The notes: generated from the sequence alone by a model not told the origin. Numbered from the stretch's first letter, positions 1 to 6,254 are shown. The stretch is DNA of 6,439 bases from a bacterium (GCA_026713745.1 JAPONU010000608.1:1-6439); one strand, 5' to 3'. Translations and numbers: made by a program.

Positions 1-140
1 GGAAGGGTTCGCTGTTCGGCGACACGCACATGTACGGCCCCGAGGGCATCCACTTCTACACCCGCGCCAAGGTCGTCACCAGCCGCTGGCCCGACCCTGC
101 GACCAGCAGCGTCGACCTGGGCTTCCCGCGGAACCGCTGA
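1..140 (+). CDS. mmsA: CoA-acylating methylmalonate/malonate-semialdehyde dehydrogenase, C-terminal end (partial)
   Basis: Only the last 45 codons are present, read from base 3 to the TGA at 138-140; the start lies left of the window. The peptide contains SLFGDTHMYGPEGIHFYTR followed by KVVTSRWPDP. This is the characteristic C-terminus of the CoA-dependent MmsA branch of the aldehyde dehydrogenase superfamily (a Phe-Gly-Asp segment, then Gly-x-x-Phe-Tyr-Thr and a final Arg-Trp). Family members convert malonate or methylmalonate semialdehyde plus CoA and NAD+ to acetyl- or propionyl-CoA and CO2 in the cytoplasm, in valine, inositol, beta-alanine and reductive pyrimidine breakdown. The catalytic Cys and NAD-binding parts are not visible. 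The next gene starts 38 nt downstream on the same strand, so this is probably the same operon, which favours a catabolic role linked to the importer. The family call is fairly sure; which semialdehyde it uses is not. Confidence 0.85.
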   Translation, partial: KGSLFGDTHMYGPEGIHFYTRAKVVTSRWPDPATSSVDLGFPRNR

Positions 141-178
141 GAGCACCCCGGAACGTCGCCTCGGAGAAAGGAACCGGC

Positions 179-1177
179 ATGGACTTCGGCCTCGTCCTCC
201 AGACCGACCCGCCCGCGCAGCGTGTTATCGACCTCACCGCCCGGGCCGAGGGGCTCGGCTTCAGCCACGCCTACACCTTCGACTCCCACGTGCTCTGGCA
301 GGAGCCGTTCGTGATCTACTCGCGGATGCTCGCCGTCACCGAGCGCATGGTGGTGGGTCCGATGGTCACGAACCCCGGCACGCGCGACTGGTCGGTCATC
401 GCCTCGCTGTTCGCCACGCTCAATGACATGTTCGGGGAGCGCACCGTGTGCGGCATCGGGCGCGGCGACTCGGCGATGCGGGTCATCGGCAACCGCCCGT
501 GCAGCCTCGCCACGCTGGCCGAGGCCATGGAGGTCATCAAGGGTCTGGCCGAGGGGCGCGAGGTGACCCACAACGGCCAACCGCTGCGGATCCCGTGGCG
601 CGGCGAGGGCAGCCTGCCGATGTGGATGGCGGCCTACGGGCCGAGGGCCCTGGCGCTGTGCGGGGCGCAGGCGGACGGCTTCGTGCTGCAACTCGCCGAC
701 GTGGACATCGCCGCCTGGACCATCGGTGCGGTGCGGGCCGCCGCCGCCGAGGCCGGGCGGGACCCCGAAGCGTTGACGATCTGTGTGGCGGCTCCCGCCT
801 ACGTGGGCGACGACCTGGCGCACCAGCGTGACCAGGTGCGCTGGTTCGGCGGCATGGTCGGCAATCACGTGGCCGACCTGGTGGGGCGTTACGGCGGCGA
901 CGGTTCGGGGGTGCCGCGGGCGCTCACCGACTACATCGAGGGCCGGGAGGGTTACGACTACAGCGAACACGGACGCTCGGAGAACACCCACACCGACTTC
1001 GTGCCCGACGAGATCGTGGACCGGTTCTGCCTCCTGGGACCGCCCGAGGCACACGTCGAGCGGCTCCAGGAACTCGCAGGGCTGGGCGTCGACCAGTTCG
1101 CGGTCTACCTCATGCACGACCAGCCGGACGAGACGCTGGAGGCGTACGGCGGCATCATCGCGGCGATGGGCGGCTAG
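179..1177 (+). CDS. LLM-class (luciferase-like) flavin/F420-dependent oxidoreductase
   Basis: 332 residues, a normal length for single-domain luciferase-like TIM-barrel oxidoreductases. The ATG at 179 is preceded by AAAGGAA (167-173), with the AGGA core 6 nt from the start. Family features in order: first strand MDFGLVLQTD (1-10), PMVTNPGTRD (61-70), GIGRGDS (92-98) and PMWMAAYGPRALALCGAQADGFVLQ-type cofactor strand at 147-171. The MVTNP and GIGxGD segments line the cofactor pocket in LLM enzymes. It resembles the subgroup I know as the CPS_4043-type 'F420-dependent' oxidoreductases (recalled, not searched), which are often found beside NMT1-like ABC importers and hydantoinase or pyrimidine genes. 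The cofactor (F420 or FMN) and substrate cannot be read from sequence. A ring-opening or ring-reducing step on the imported compound is inference. It is not obviously RutA. It lies 38 nt after the mmsA-type gene and 6 nt before the first permease. Confidence 0.85.
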   Translation: MDFGLVLQTDPPAQRVIDLTARAEGLGFSHAYTFDSHVLWQEPFVIYSRMLAVTERMVVGPMVTNPGTRDWSVIASLFATLNDMFGERTVCGIGRGDSAMRVIGNRPCSLATLAEAMEVIKGLAEGREVTHNGQPLRIPWRGEGSLPMWMAAYGPRALALCGAQADGFVLQLADVDIAAWTIGAVRAAAAEAGRDPEALTICVAAPAYVGDDLAHQRDQVRWFGGMVGNHVADLVGRYGGDGSGVPRALTDYIEGREGYDYSEHGRSENTHTDFVPDEIVDRFCLLGPPEAHVERLQELAGLGVDQFAVYLMHDQPDETLEAYGGIIAAMGG

Positions 1178-1182
1178 CCGCC
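1169..1182. other. Perfect 14-nt palindrome spanning a stop codon and the next ribosome-binding region
   Basis: GGCGGCTAGCCGCC is its own reverse complement. It includes the TAG stop (1175-1177) of the oxidoreductase and ends one base before the GTG start of the permease at 1184. As RNA it can form a 5-bp GC stem with a CTAG loop. No good Shine-Dalgarno sequence is visible for the permease, so the hairpin may keep the start closed until ribosomes finish the upstream gene. The regulatory reading is inference; Gly-Gly codons followed by GC-rich spacer could give this by chance. Confidence 0.4.
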
Positions 1183-1183
1183 T

Positions 1184-2083
1184 GTGGCATCCAGCTCGAC
1201 GTCCCGCCGCCAAAGGGCCCGTCGATCGCTGATATTCGCCGTCTTCCTGGTGGCGCTGGCGTTGCTCTATACCGGCTACAAGGCCGTCGGTCAGGCCATC
1301 GACGACACCCAGCGGGACTGGTGGGTGGTGGGTTCGTTCCTGCCCCGCAGCGACGACAAGAACATGCCCCCGGTGCTGGACATCCTGGCCGAGTTCGGCA
1401 AGGCCCCTCGCGAGGGAGGGACCACCATTGGCAAGCTCACCTTCGACGGCGCCCTGTTCACGCTCCGCGAGGCGGCTGTGGGGTTCGGCGCGGGCACCAT
1501 CATCGGGCTGGCGATCGCGGTGGTGCTGTTGCAGTCGCGGCGCGCCGAGCGAGGTGTGCTGCCCTACGTGATCGCCAGCCAGACGGTTCCCCTCATCGCC
1601 ATCGCCCCCATCGTGGTGGTGTGGGGCCGCACCAACTTCGGCTTCCTGCCCTGGGAGTGGGAGGACTGGATGTCGGTCTCGCTGATCGCCACCTACCTCA
1701 CGTTCTTCCCGGTTGCGGTGAACGGGCTGCGCGGGTTGCAGTCGCCGTCTCCTGAGGCCACCGAGTTGATGCAGTCCTACGCGGCCGGCCGGCGTCAGGT
1801 GCTGCGCCGCCTGCAGTTGCCGGCGTCGCTGCCATTCCTGTTCCCGGCGTTCCGCATCGCCGCCACCGCCAGCGTGGTCGGCGCAATCGTGGGGGAGATC
1901 TCCGCGGGGGTCCGCGGCGGCCTCGGGAGGCTGATCCTGGACTTTGCCGGCAAGTACATCACCGGACCCGAGCGACTCTACGTGGCGGTCATCGGCGCCT
2001 GCATCACCGGGCTGGTTGCGGTGGGCGCGGTTGCGCTCGCCGAGCGTCTCGTGCTGGCCCGGCGAGGGGAGTTGGCACGATGA
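1184..2083 (+). CDS. ABC transporter permease 1 (BPD_transp_1, SsuC/ThiX/RibX-like)
   Basis: 299 residues from a GTG start 6 nt after the oxidoreductase stop; later in-frame starts would cut into the first membrane segment. It is an inner-membrane subunit of an import ABC transporter. Approximate membrane segments: 15-36, 97-117, 127-147, 163-183, 218-238 and 265-290. The cytoplasmic coupling loop that contacts the ATPase is ELMQSYAAGRR...LPASLP (194-217). It has ELM in place of the textbook EAA, and Ala where the family usually has Gly. Compared with the second permease it carries an extra ~40-residue hydrophilic stretch after the first segment (about 37-85, rich in Asp, Trp and Pro) and a Trp-rich insert WGRTNFGFLPWEWEDW at 147-162. 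The stop overlaps the ATPase start by 4 nt. The family call is sure; the substrate is not. Confidence 0.93.
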   Translation: MASSSTSRRQRARRSLIFAVFLVALALLYTGYKAVGQAIDDTQRDWWVVGSFLPRSDDKNMPPVLDILAEFGKAPREGGTTIGKLTFDGALFTLREAAVGFGAGTIIGLAIAVVLLQSRRAERGVLPYVIASQTVPLIAIAPIVVVWGRTNFGFLPWEWEDWMSVSLIATYLTFFPVAVNGLRGLQSPSPEATELMQSYAAGRRQVLRRLQLPASLPFLFPAFRIAATASVVGAIVGEISAGVRGGLGRLILDFAGKYITGPERLYVAVIGACITGLVAVGAVALAERLVLARRGELAR

Positions 2084-2895
2084 GTACGCCGGAACCGCAG
2101 GGAGCCCCCGGAGCAGCCGCAGAGGAACTGGTGCTTCAGATCGCCGGCCTGGAGAAGACCTTCAACCCCGACAGGCCCAACGCCGTGACGGCCATCAGTG
2201 GCCTCGACCTGGCGGTCCGGCCGAGGGAGTTCGTGTCGATCATCGGCCCCTCCGGATGCGGTAAGAGCACCCTGCTGCGGTTGGTCGGCGGTCTCATCGA
2301 ACCCACGGCCGGCGAGCTGTCGGTCAACGGCCGCAGCGCGCAGGAGGCCCGCCTGGCGCGCGACTACGGGATGGTGTTCCAGGCGGCGGGGCTGCTGGAC
2401 TGGCGCTCGGCGATCCGCAACGTGGAACTGCCGCTGGAGTTGATGGGCTGGTCGAAGTCCCGCAGGCGCGCCAGGGCCGTCGAGATGCTGAAGCTGGTGG
2501 ACCTCGGCGGGTTCGACTCGCATTATCCCAGCGAGCTCTCGGGAGGGATGCAGCAGCGTGTCGCCATCGCACGGGCACTCAGCTTCGAGCCGGCTCTGCT
2601 GCTGATGGACGAGCCGTTCGGCGCCCTCGACGAGATGACCCGCGAGCACATGCAGGCCGAGTTGTTGAAGATCTGGCGGGAGACGGCCACGACGGTCATC
2701 TTCATCACCCACTCGATCCCCGAGGCGGTGTTTCTCTCGACGCGTGTGGCGGTCATGTCGGCCCGACCGGCGCGGATCGCAGCGGAGATCCCCATCGAAC
2801 TGCCCGAACGAACCCCGCTGGTGCGCGACACCGAGGAGTTCTTCCGCAGCGTGTCGCGGGTACGGCGCACGCTGCGCTCGGTGGAGGCCACGTGA
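2080..2895 (+). CDS. ABC transporter ATP-binding protein (SsuB/TauB/ThiZ-like)
   Basis: 271 residues, the usual size for a stand-alone nitrate/sulfonate/taurine-type import ATPase. It powers the importer from the cytoplasmic face of the membrane. All nucleotide-binding motifs are intact: Walker A GPSGCGKST (56-64), Q-loop MVFQ ending at Gln101, signature LSGGMQQR (153-160), Walker B ALLLMDEP (172-179), D-loop GALD (181-184) and the switch His at 211 in THSIPEA. The region after 101 (AAGLLDWRSAIRNVELPLEL) matches the 'LLPWRTVxxNVxLPLE' pattern typical of this subfamily. The ATG at 2080 overlaps the permease stop (ATGA), with GAGGGGA at 2064-2070 as the ribosome-binding site. Its own TGA overlaps the next GTG (GTGA). 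These overlaps point to translational coupling and fixed subunit ratios. Confidence 0.96.
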   Translation: MSTPEPQGAPGAAAEELVLQIAGLEKTFNPDRPNAVTAISGLDLAVRPREFVSIIGPSGCGKSTLLRLVGGLIEPTAGELSVNGRSAQEARLARDYGMVFQAAGLLDWRSAIRNVELPLELMGWSKSRRRARAVEMLKLVDLGGFDSHYPSELSGGMQQRVAIARALSFEPALLLMDEPFGALDEMTREHMQAELLKIWRETATTVIFITHSIPEAVFLSTRVAVMSARPARIAAEIPIELPERTPLVRDTEEFFRSVSRVRRTLRSVEAT

Positions 2896-3668
2896 AGTTC
2901 CTGCGCGGCGGCGCCTGGCTGCCGCCGACCGTCTTCGGGGCGGCGGCGCTGGGACTGTGGGAGCTGCTGCTGTGGGCGACCGACCCCGAGGGATTCGTGC
3001 TGCCGCGGCCCAGCGAGATCGCCGTCGCGCTGGGCGAGAACATCTCCGAGGTACAGATGGCCTCGCGTGTCACGGGCTTCATAATCCTCAGCGGACTCGC
3101 AGGCGGTGTCGTGCTCGGCGTCGTGGCCGCTCTGATCGTCACACGGTTCCGCACCGCGAACGAGACGCTCACCCCGCTGGCGGTGGCCATCAACGCCATC
3201 CCGATCATCGCCCTGGCCCCCCTGTTCAACAACTGGTTGGGCATCACGTCGCCGCGCTCCAACCAGGCGGTGGTGGTGCTGCTCGTCTTCTTCCCGGTGT
3301 TCATCAACACGGCCAGGGGCCTCACCGAGGTGGGCGACGAGCAGGTCGAGTTGATGCAGTCCTATGCGGCGAGCGACTGGCGCATCATGCGCACGGTCCG
3401 TATCCCGAACGCCCTGCCGTTCTTCTTCACGGCGCTGCGCCTGGTGGCCTCACTGGCGGTCATCGCCGCCATCGTCGTGGAGTACTTCGGCGGCCGCCAG
3501 GACACCCTCGGCAACATCATCACGCAGAATGCGCAGTTCACGAGATACGACGTGGCCTGGGCGGCGGTCGTGGCCGGCAGCATCGTCGGAATCGCGCTCT
3601 ACTTCGCGGCCCTGATCCTGGAACGACTCGTGACAGGCCGCTACGTCAGGGCCACCGCAGCCGGCTGA
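2892..3668 (+). CDS. ABC transporter permease 2 (BPD_transp_1, SsuC/ThiX/RibX-like)
   Basis: 258 residues, the normal length for this family. The GTG start at 2892 overlaps the ATPase TGA and has GGAGG at 2883-2887, 4 nt upstream. Approximate membrane segments: 10-30, 60-83, 92-112, 122-143, 177-197 and 222-245, with the conserved periplasmic-side motif VLPRPSEIAVAL at 36-47. The ATPase-coupling loop is ELMQSYAASDWRIMRTVRIP (153-172) followed by NALP. It is paralogous to the first permease (same ELMQSYAA core and same FFPV..N..RGL segment before it), so the importer channel is most likely a heterodimer rather than two copies of one subunit. A different frame stays open across this gene into the binding-protein gene, but the membrane pattern and start context show that this frame is the real one. 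Confidence 0.94.
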   Translation: MKFLRGGAWLPPTVFGAAALGLWELLLWATDPEGFVLPRPSEIAVALGENISEVQMASRVTGFIILSGLAGGVVLGVVAALIVTRFRTANETLTPLAVAINAIPIIALAPLFNNWLGITSPRSNQAVVVLLVFFPVFINTARGLTEVGDEQVELMQSYAASDWRIMRTVRIPNALPFFFTALRLVASLAVIAAIVVEYFGGRQDTLGNIITQNAQFTRYDVAWAAVVAGSIVGIALYFAALILERLVTGRYVRATAAG

Positions 3669-3686
3669 GCGGCGCCAACAGATCTC

Positions 3687-3712
3687 CGGGTGGGTTCCTC
3701 GCAACCCGCCCG
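3687..3712 (+). promoter_or_regulatory. Intercistronic hairpin between permease 2 and the binding-protein gene
   Basis: In the only sizeable gap of the transporter operon (83 nt), bases 3687-3696 (CGGGTGGGTT) pair with 3703-3712 (AACCCGCCCG): ten pairs including one G-U, around a 6-nt loop. No T-run follows. Instead the leader is purine-rich up to the ATG, so a strong Rho-independent terminator is unlikely. Such hairpins before a binding-protein gene often mark an mRNA processing or stabilising site that lets the binding protein be made in excess of the membrane subunits. That role is inference; partial attenuation is the alternative. Confidence 0.45.
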
Positions 3713-3751
3713 CCGAGAAAACGGGAAAAGAGAATACGGAAAGGGAAGAGG

Positions 3752-4945
3752 ATGAAGACCTCGAAGAAGCGACTTGTCCGGCGATTGCCGGCGACGCTGC
3801 TGGCCGTCGCGCTGGTGGCTGCTGCGTGCGGCGGGGAGGACGAGCCCGAAGCGGCGCCGCCGCCTCCCCCGGCCGAGCCGGCACCCGCACCTGAGCCTGC
3901 GCCCGCGCCGGCCGAGGAAGGGTGTGACGGGCTGACTGAGGTCACGGTGCAGTTGCAGTGGTTCACCCAGTCGCAGTTCGCCGGCTACTACGCCGCCAAG
4001 GACCAGGGCCTCTACGAGGACCTGTGCCTGGACGTGACGATCCTGGAAGGCGGTGTGGAGATCGTGCCGATCCCGGTGCTGGACTCCGGCGGCGCCGACT
4101 TCGCCGTGTCATGGGTGCCGCGGGGGCTCGTGCCTCGCGAGGAGGGGGCGAATGTCGTGAACATCGCCCAGATCTTCGAGCGGAGCGCCACCTTGCAGGT
4201 GTCCTGGGCCGATTCGGGTATCGAGGGCGTCGAGGACTTGGAGGGCAAGACCGTCGGCAACTGGGGCTTCGGCAACGAGTTCGAGCTGCTGGCCGGTCTG
4301 CGCCGCAACGGCATCGACCCCGACAGCGACGTGACGCTCGTCCAGCAGAACTTCGACATGTCGGCGCTGCTGAACCGGGAGATCGACGCCGCCCAGGCCA
4401 TGATCTACAACGAGTACGCCCAGGTGCTGGAGGCCGTCAACCCCGATACCGGCGAGCTGTTCCAGCCGGAGGACCTCGTGGTCATCAACTGGAACGACGT
4501 GGGCACGGCCATGCTGCAGGACGCCATCTGGGCCGACGCCGACCTCCTCGAGAGCGACGCCGCCTACCGCGACACCGCCGTGCGGTTCGTGCAGGGCACC
4601 TTGGCCGGGTGGATCTGGTGCCGCGACCAGGCGGATGCCTGCGTGGACGTGGTACTGGACAACGCCCCGACGTTGGGCCGGTCGCACCAGACGTGGCAGC
4701 TGAATGAGATCAACGCCCTCATCTGGCCGTCCACCAACGGCATCGGTGTCATGGATGACACTCTGTGGGACCAGACCGTCGACGTCGCGGTGACCGAGGG
4801 AATCCTCTCGGCCGAACCGGAGGGTGAGGCCTACCGCACAGACATCGCGCTGGAGGCCATTGCCAACCTTGAGGCCGAGGGTCTCGACGCCGGCGGCAGC
4901 GGCTGGAGCCGCGCCACCGTCGTCCTGAACGAGGGCGGCGAGTAG
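3752..4945 (+). CDS. Lipoprotein solute-binding protein, NMT1/THI5 family (ThiY/RibY-like)
   Basis: 397 residues from the ATG at 3752, with AGGGA (3742-3746) as ribosome-binding site. The frame is open far upstream, but that part is antisense-like shadow of permease 2. The N-terminus is a lipoprotein signal: basic MKTSKKRLVRR, a hydrophobic stretch, then LVAAAC with the lipid-modified Cys at 26. A Glu/Pro/Ala linker (27-56) tethers the binding domain to the membrane surface. The mature domain opens with VTVQLQWFTQSQFAGYYAAK (64-83), the hallmark of the ThiY/THI5/RibY group that binds pyrimidine- or flavin-like ligands. It continues with ILEGG (97-101), DLEGKTVGNWGFG (162-174) and AMIYNEYAQ (216-224). 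Aromatic residues W70, Y79, Y80, W121, W171 and Y219 are plausible ring-stacking positions. Four further cysteines (58, 92, 290, 297) could form two disulfides. It delivers substrate to the two permeases. Substrate candidates are pyrimidines, riboflavin or a thiamine precursor; context favours a catabolised compound. Confidence 0.9.
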   Translation: MKTSKKRLVRRLPATLLAVALVAAACGGEDEPEAAPPPPPAEPAPAPEPAPAPAEEGCDGLTEVTVQLQWFTQSQFAGYYAAKDQGLYEDLCLDVTILEGGVEIVPIPVLDSGGADFAVSWVPRGLVPREEGANVVNIAQIFERSATLQVSWADSGIEGVEDLEGKTVGNWGFGNEFELLAGLRRNGIDPDSDVTLVQQNFDMSALLNREIDAAQAMIYNEYAQVLEAVNPDTGELFQPEDLVVINWNDVGTAMLQDAIWADADLLESDAAYRDTAVRFVQGTLAGWIWCRDQADACVDVVLDNAPTLGRSHQTWQLNEINALIWPSTNGIGVMDDTLWDQTVDVAVTEGILSAEPEGEAYRTDIALEAIANLEAEGLDAGGSGWSRATVVLNEGGE

Positions 4946-4953
4946 CCAAACCC

Positions 4954-4998
4954 CGAGGGTGTCGCCGGCGGCCTTGCGGGCCGCAGGCGACACCCTCG
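4954..4998 (+). terminator. Long hairpin after the transporter operon
   Basis: Starting 9 nt after the binding-protein stop, bases 4954-4966 (CGAGGGTGTCGCC) pair perfectly with 4986-4998. After one G/A mismatch, 4968-4973 (GCGGCC) pair with 4979-4984, leaving a 5-nt loop. That is 19 pairs. There is no T-run on either side, so it is not a textbook intrinsic terminator. U-less hairpins are common ends of actinobacterial transcripts, and the structure could also protect the mRNA 3' end. Its place between convergent genes supports an end-of-operon role. Confidence 0.7.
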
Positions 4999-5010
4999 CC
5001 ACGAGCGATC

Positions 5011-5038
5011 GTCATTCCGGCGAAGGCCGGAATCCAGG
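5011..5038. repeat. REP-like palindromic dispersed repeat (ATTCCGGC-GAAG-GCCGGAAT)
   Basis: Bases 5014-5021 and 5026-5033 form a perfect 8-bp inverted repeat around GAAG, flanked by GTC and CCAG. The reverse strand reads CTGGATTCCGGCCTTCGCCGGAATGAC. This matches a short palindrome I know to be scattered in many copies through intergenic DNA of diverse bacteria; its accidental translation gives the peptide LDSGLRRNDD, which is seen here on the minus strand. Only one copy is in the window, so copy number in this genome is unknown. It sits between convergent genes, where such elements usually lie, and could help end transcription from the minus-strand unit. Confidence 0.65.
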
Positions 5039-5102
5039 TCTGTGAGAACTCGGGCGGACTCTGGAATTGGCTGCCTGTGCCGGTTGGCTACAGATTCAGC
5101 CA

Positions 5103-6254
5103 TCAGCCGCTGGTTGCTTCCGCCGTCGATTCCTCAGGGCTCTTCCCGGCCCTGTCGACCAACTCTCTTATCTCTCCGATCTGGCGGAGTGCGTCGTCAA
5201 GGACCAACTCGTATTCCACGCGGGCCTTCAAGTGGATCGGTATGCCTGCGCTGTATCCGGGCGGGGTGTGGGTGGTACTCCAACCGAAGAGTTCGACCGC
5301 CGGAAGGAGTCTGTCGTGCAGCCCTTCGGGGTCAAGCGGAACCTTGTCGCCGATCATCAGCCACAGCGGAGTGTCGCCGCTCGTGGCCCATAGGTGGTAG
5401 TGGACGCTGAGGCGCAAGATCCCAGGAGCTTCGACGAATCTGAAGTAGCGGCCGTACCCCTCCTTGAGCGGGGTTGCCTTCAACCCCTTGGTGGTGATCC
5501 ACCCCCGCGCCCGGCCGATCTTGATCACATCGTCGATCAGCCGATTCAACCCTCGGATGCGCCGTGGCAGGGTGAGGCCGAATTCCTCCGCGTGGATCGG
5601 CTTGAAAGCCTCCTTGTCCTCTTGGGCTGCAAGACCGCGAAGCTGCCCGATGTCCGACGCAACCTTGCCATCGACGACGGCGCCGCTCATGGCATCCAAG
5701 AGCCCGGTCCAGCTGATCAGCATCAGTCGCTTGTCGATCAGGCACTCGTCGGAATCAACGATCCGGGCTATCCGGGTTTGATCAGGGGTTCCCGTCAACT
5801 CATCCAGTCGACGGATTCGCTCGACGTCCTTCGGTTCCGTGCTGTCGTCGCTCTCCATCCGGCGCCTGATCTCCGCCCAGAGAGTCTCGATCCGGCTCTC
5901 GGGGGCGATGAACAGCAGGACGCCAGGGCCCGGCGCGTCGAGCTGCTCGATGTAGCCGCGAGGCTGAGCCGGTTGAAGAGCTGCCCAGAACTTCGCCTCG
6001 ACGACCAGACGTTTCGTCCCGTTCCTGTCGTAGCCGAGCATGTCGGGACGGGAGCCGTCGTCGTAAGTCACCTGTGTCTCGACTCGGACGATGGGTTCGG
6101 GAGCGAACTCAGCGCCCCGCAGGACGTGGTCCAGTGCACTGCGACAGGCCGCGGATCTGTTCAGAATGAAGGCGAGGGCGTCTGTGGCGGCGTCCTCGAC
6201 CTGCGTCGTTAGCCTCGGCACTAGGTGCGCTAGCAGCGTGACAGATTGATCCAT
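5103..6254 (-). CDS. PD-(D/E)XK nuclease-superfamily protein, uncharacterised
   Basis: 383 residues from the ATG at 6254-6252, with GGAAG (6266-6262) 7 nt upstream. The frame is open to 6434, but that stretch has low-complexity Ser/Arg/Ala content and overlaps the toxin gene in another frame, so this start is preferred. The N-terminal helical part is LLAHLVPRLTTQVEDAATDA (7-26), with ALAFILNRSAA after it. It is followed by a recognisable nuclease core: Glu59 in VRVETQV, Asp71 in SRPDMLGY, and Glu86-x-Lys88 in VVEAKFW, then YIEQL (101-105) and a strand GVLLFIAPES (111-120). The D...ExK arrangement is the metal-binding active site of this fold. A charged linker (about 130-165) leads to a C-terminal half (about 220-350) that I do not recognise. 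It contains a GWITTKGLKATPLKEGYGRY segment (251-270) and an aromatic SVHYHLWA (283-290). Likely a cytoplasmic DNA- or RNA-acting enzyme. The role (restriction, defence, repair) is not determinable here. GC is lower than in the transporter operon. Confidence 0.75.
   Translation of the reverse strand: MDQSVTLLAHLVPRLTTQVEDAATDALAFILNRSAACRSALDHVLRGAEFAPEPIVRVETQVTYDDGSRPDMLGYDRNGTKRLVVEAKFWAALQPAQPRGYIEQLDAPGPGVLLFIAPESRIETLWAEIRRRMESDDSTEPKDVERIRRLDELTGTPDQTRIARIVDSDECLIDKRLMLISWTGLLDAMSGAVVDGKVASDIGQLRGLAAQEDKEAFKPIHAEEFGLTLPRRIRGLNRLIDDVIKIGRARGWITTKGLKATPLKEGYGRYFRFVEAPGILRLSVHYHLWATSGDTPLWLMIGDKVPLDPEGLHDRLLPAVELFGWSTTHTPPGYSAGIPIHLKARVEYELVLDDALRQIGEIRELVDRAGKSPEESTAEATSG

Noticed and set aside
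56..1213. 385-residue minus-strand open frame
   Set aside because: It lies antisense to the oxidoreductase, has His/Arg/Val-rich composition typical of GC-rich shadows, and shows no family motif.
1978..2712. 244-residue minus-strand open frame
   Set aside because: It is antisense to the ATPase, whose Walker and signature motifs are all intact.
3687..3712. Rho-independent terminator before the binding-protein gene
   Set aside because: No T-run follows the stem, and the gene downstream is an essential part of the same importer.
2744..3751. Open frame continuing upstream of the binding protein to give a 733-residue protein
   Set aside because: The first 336 residues are Arg/Gly/His-rich shadow of permease 2 in another frame. 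A lipoprotein signal with its own ribosome-binding site starts at 3752.
4109..5002. 297-residue minus-strand open frame
   Set aside because: It is antisense to the well-supported binding-protein gene and includes the terminator stem; no recognisable domain.
4946..5102. CRISPR, tRNA or riboswitch in the convergent intergenic region
   Set aside because: Only two separate inverted repeats are seen; there are no repeated units, cloverleaf or T-loop sequence, or aptamer-like conserved blocks.
5394..6212. 272-residue plus-strand open frame
   Set aside because: It is the mirror of the PD-(D/E)XK gene; the catalytic motif is on the minus strand.
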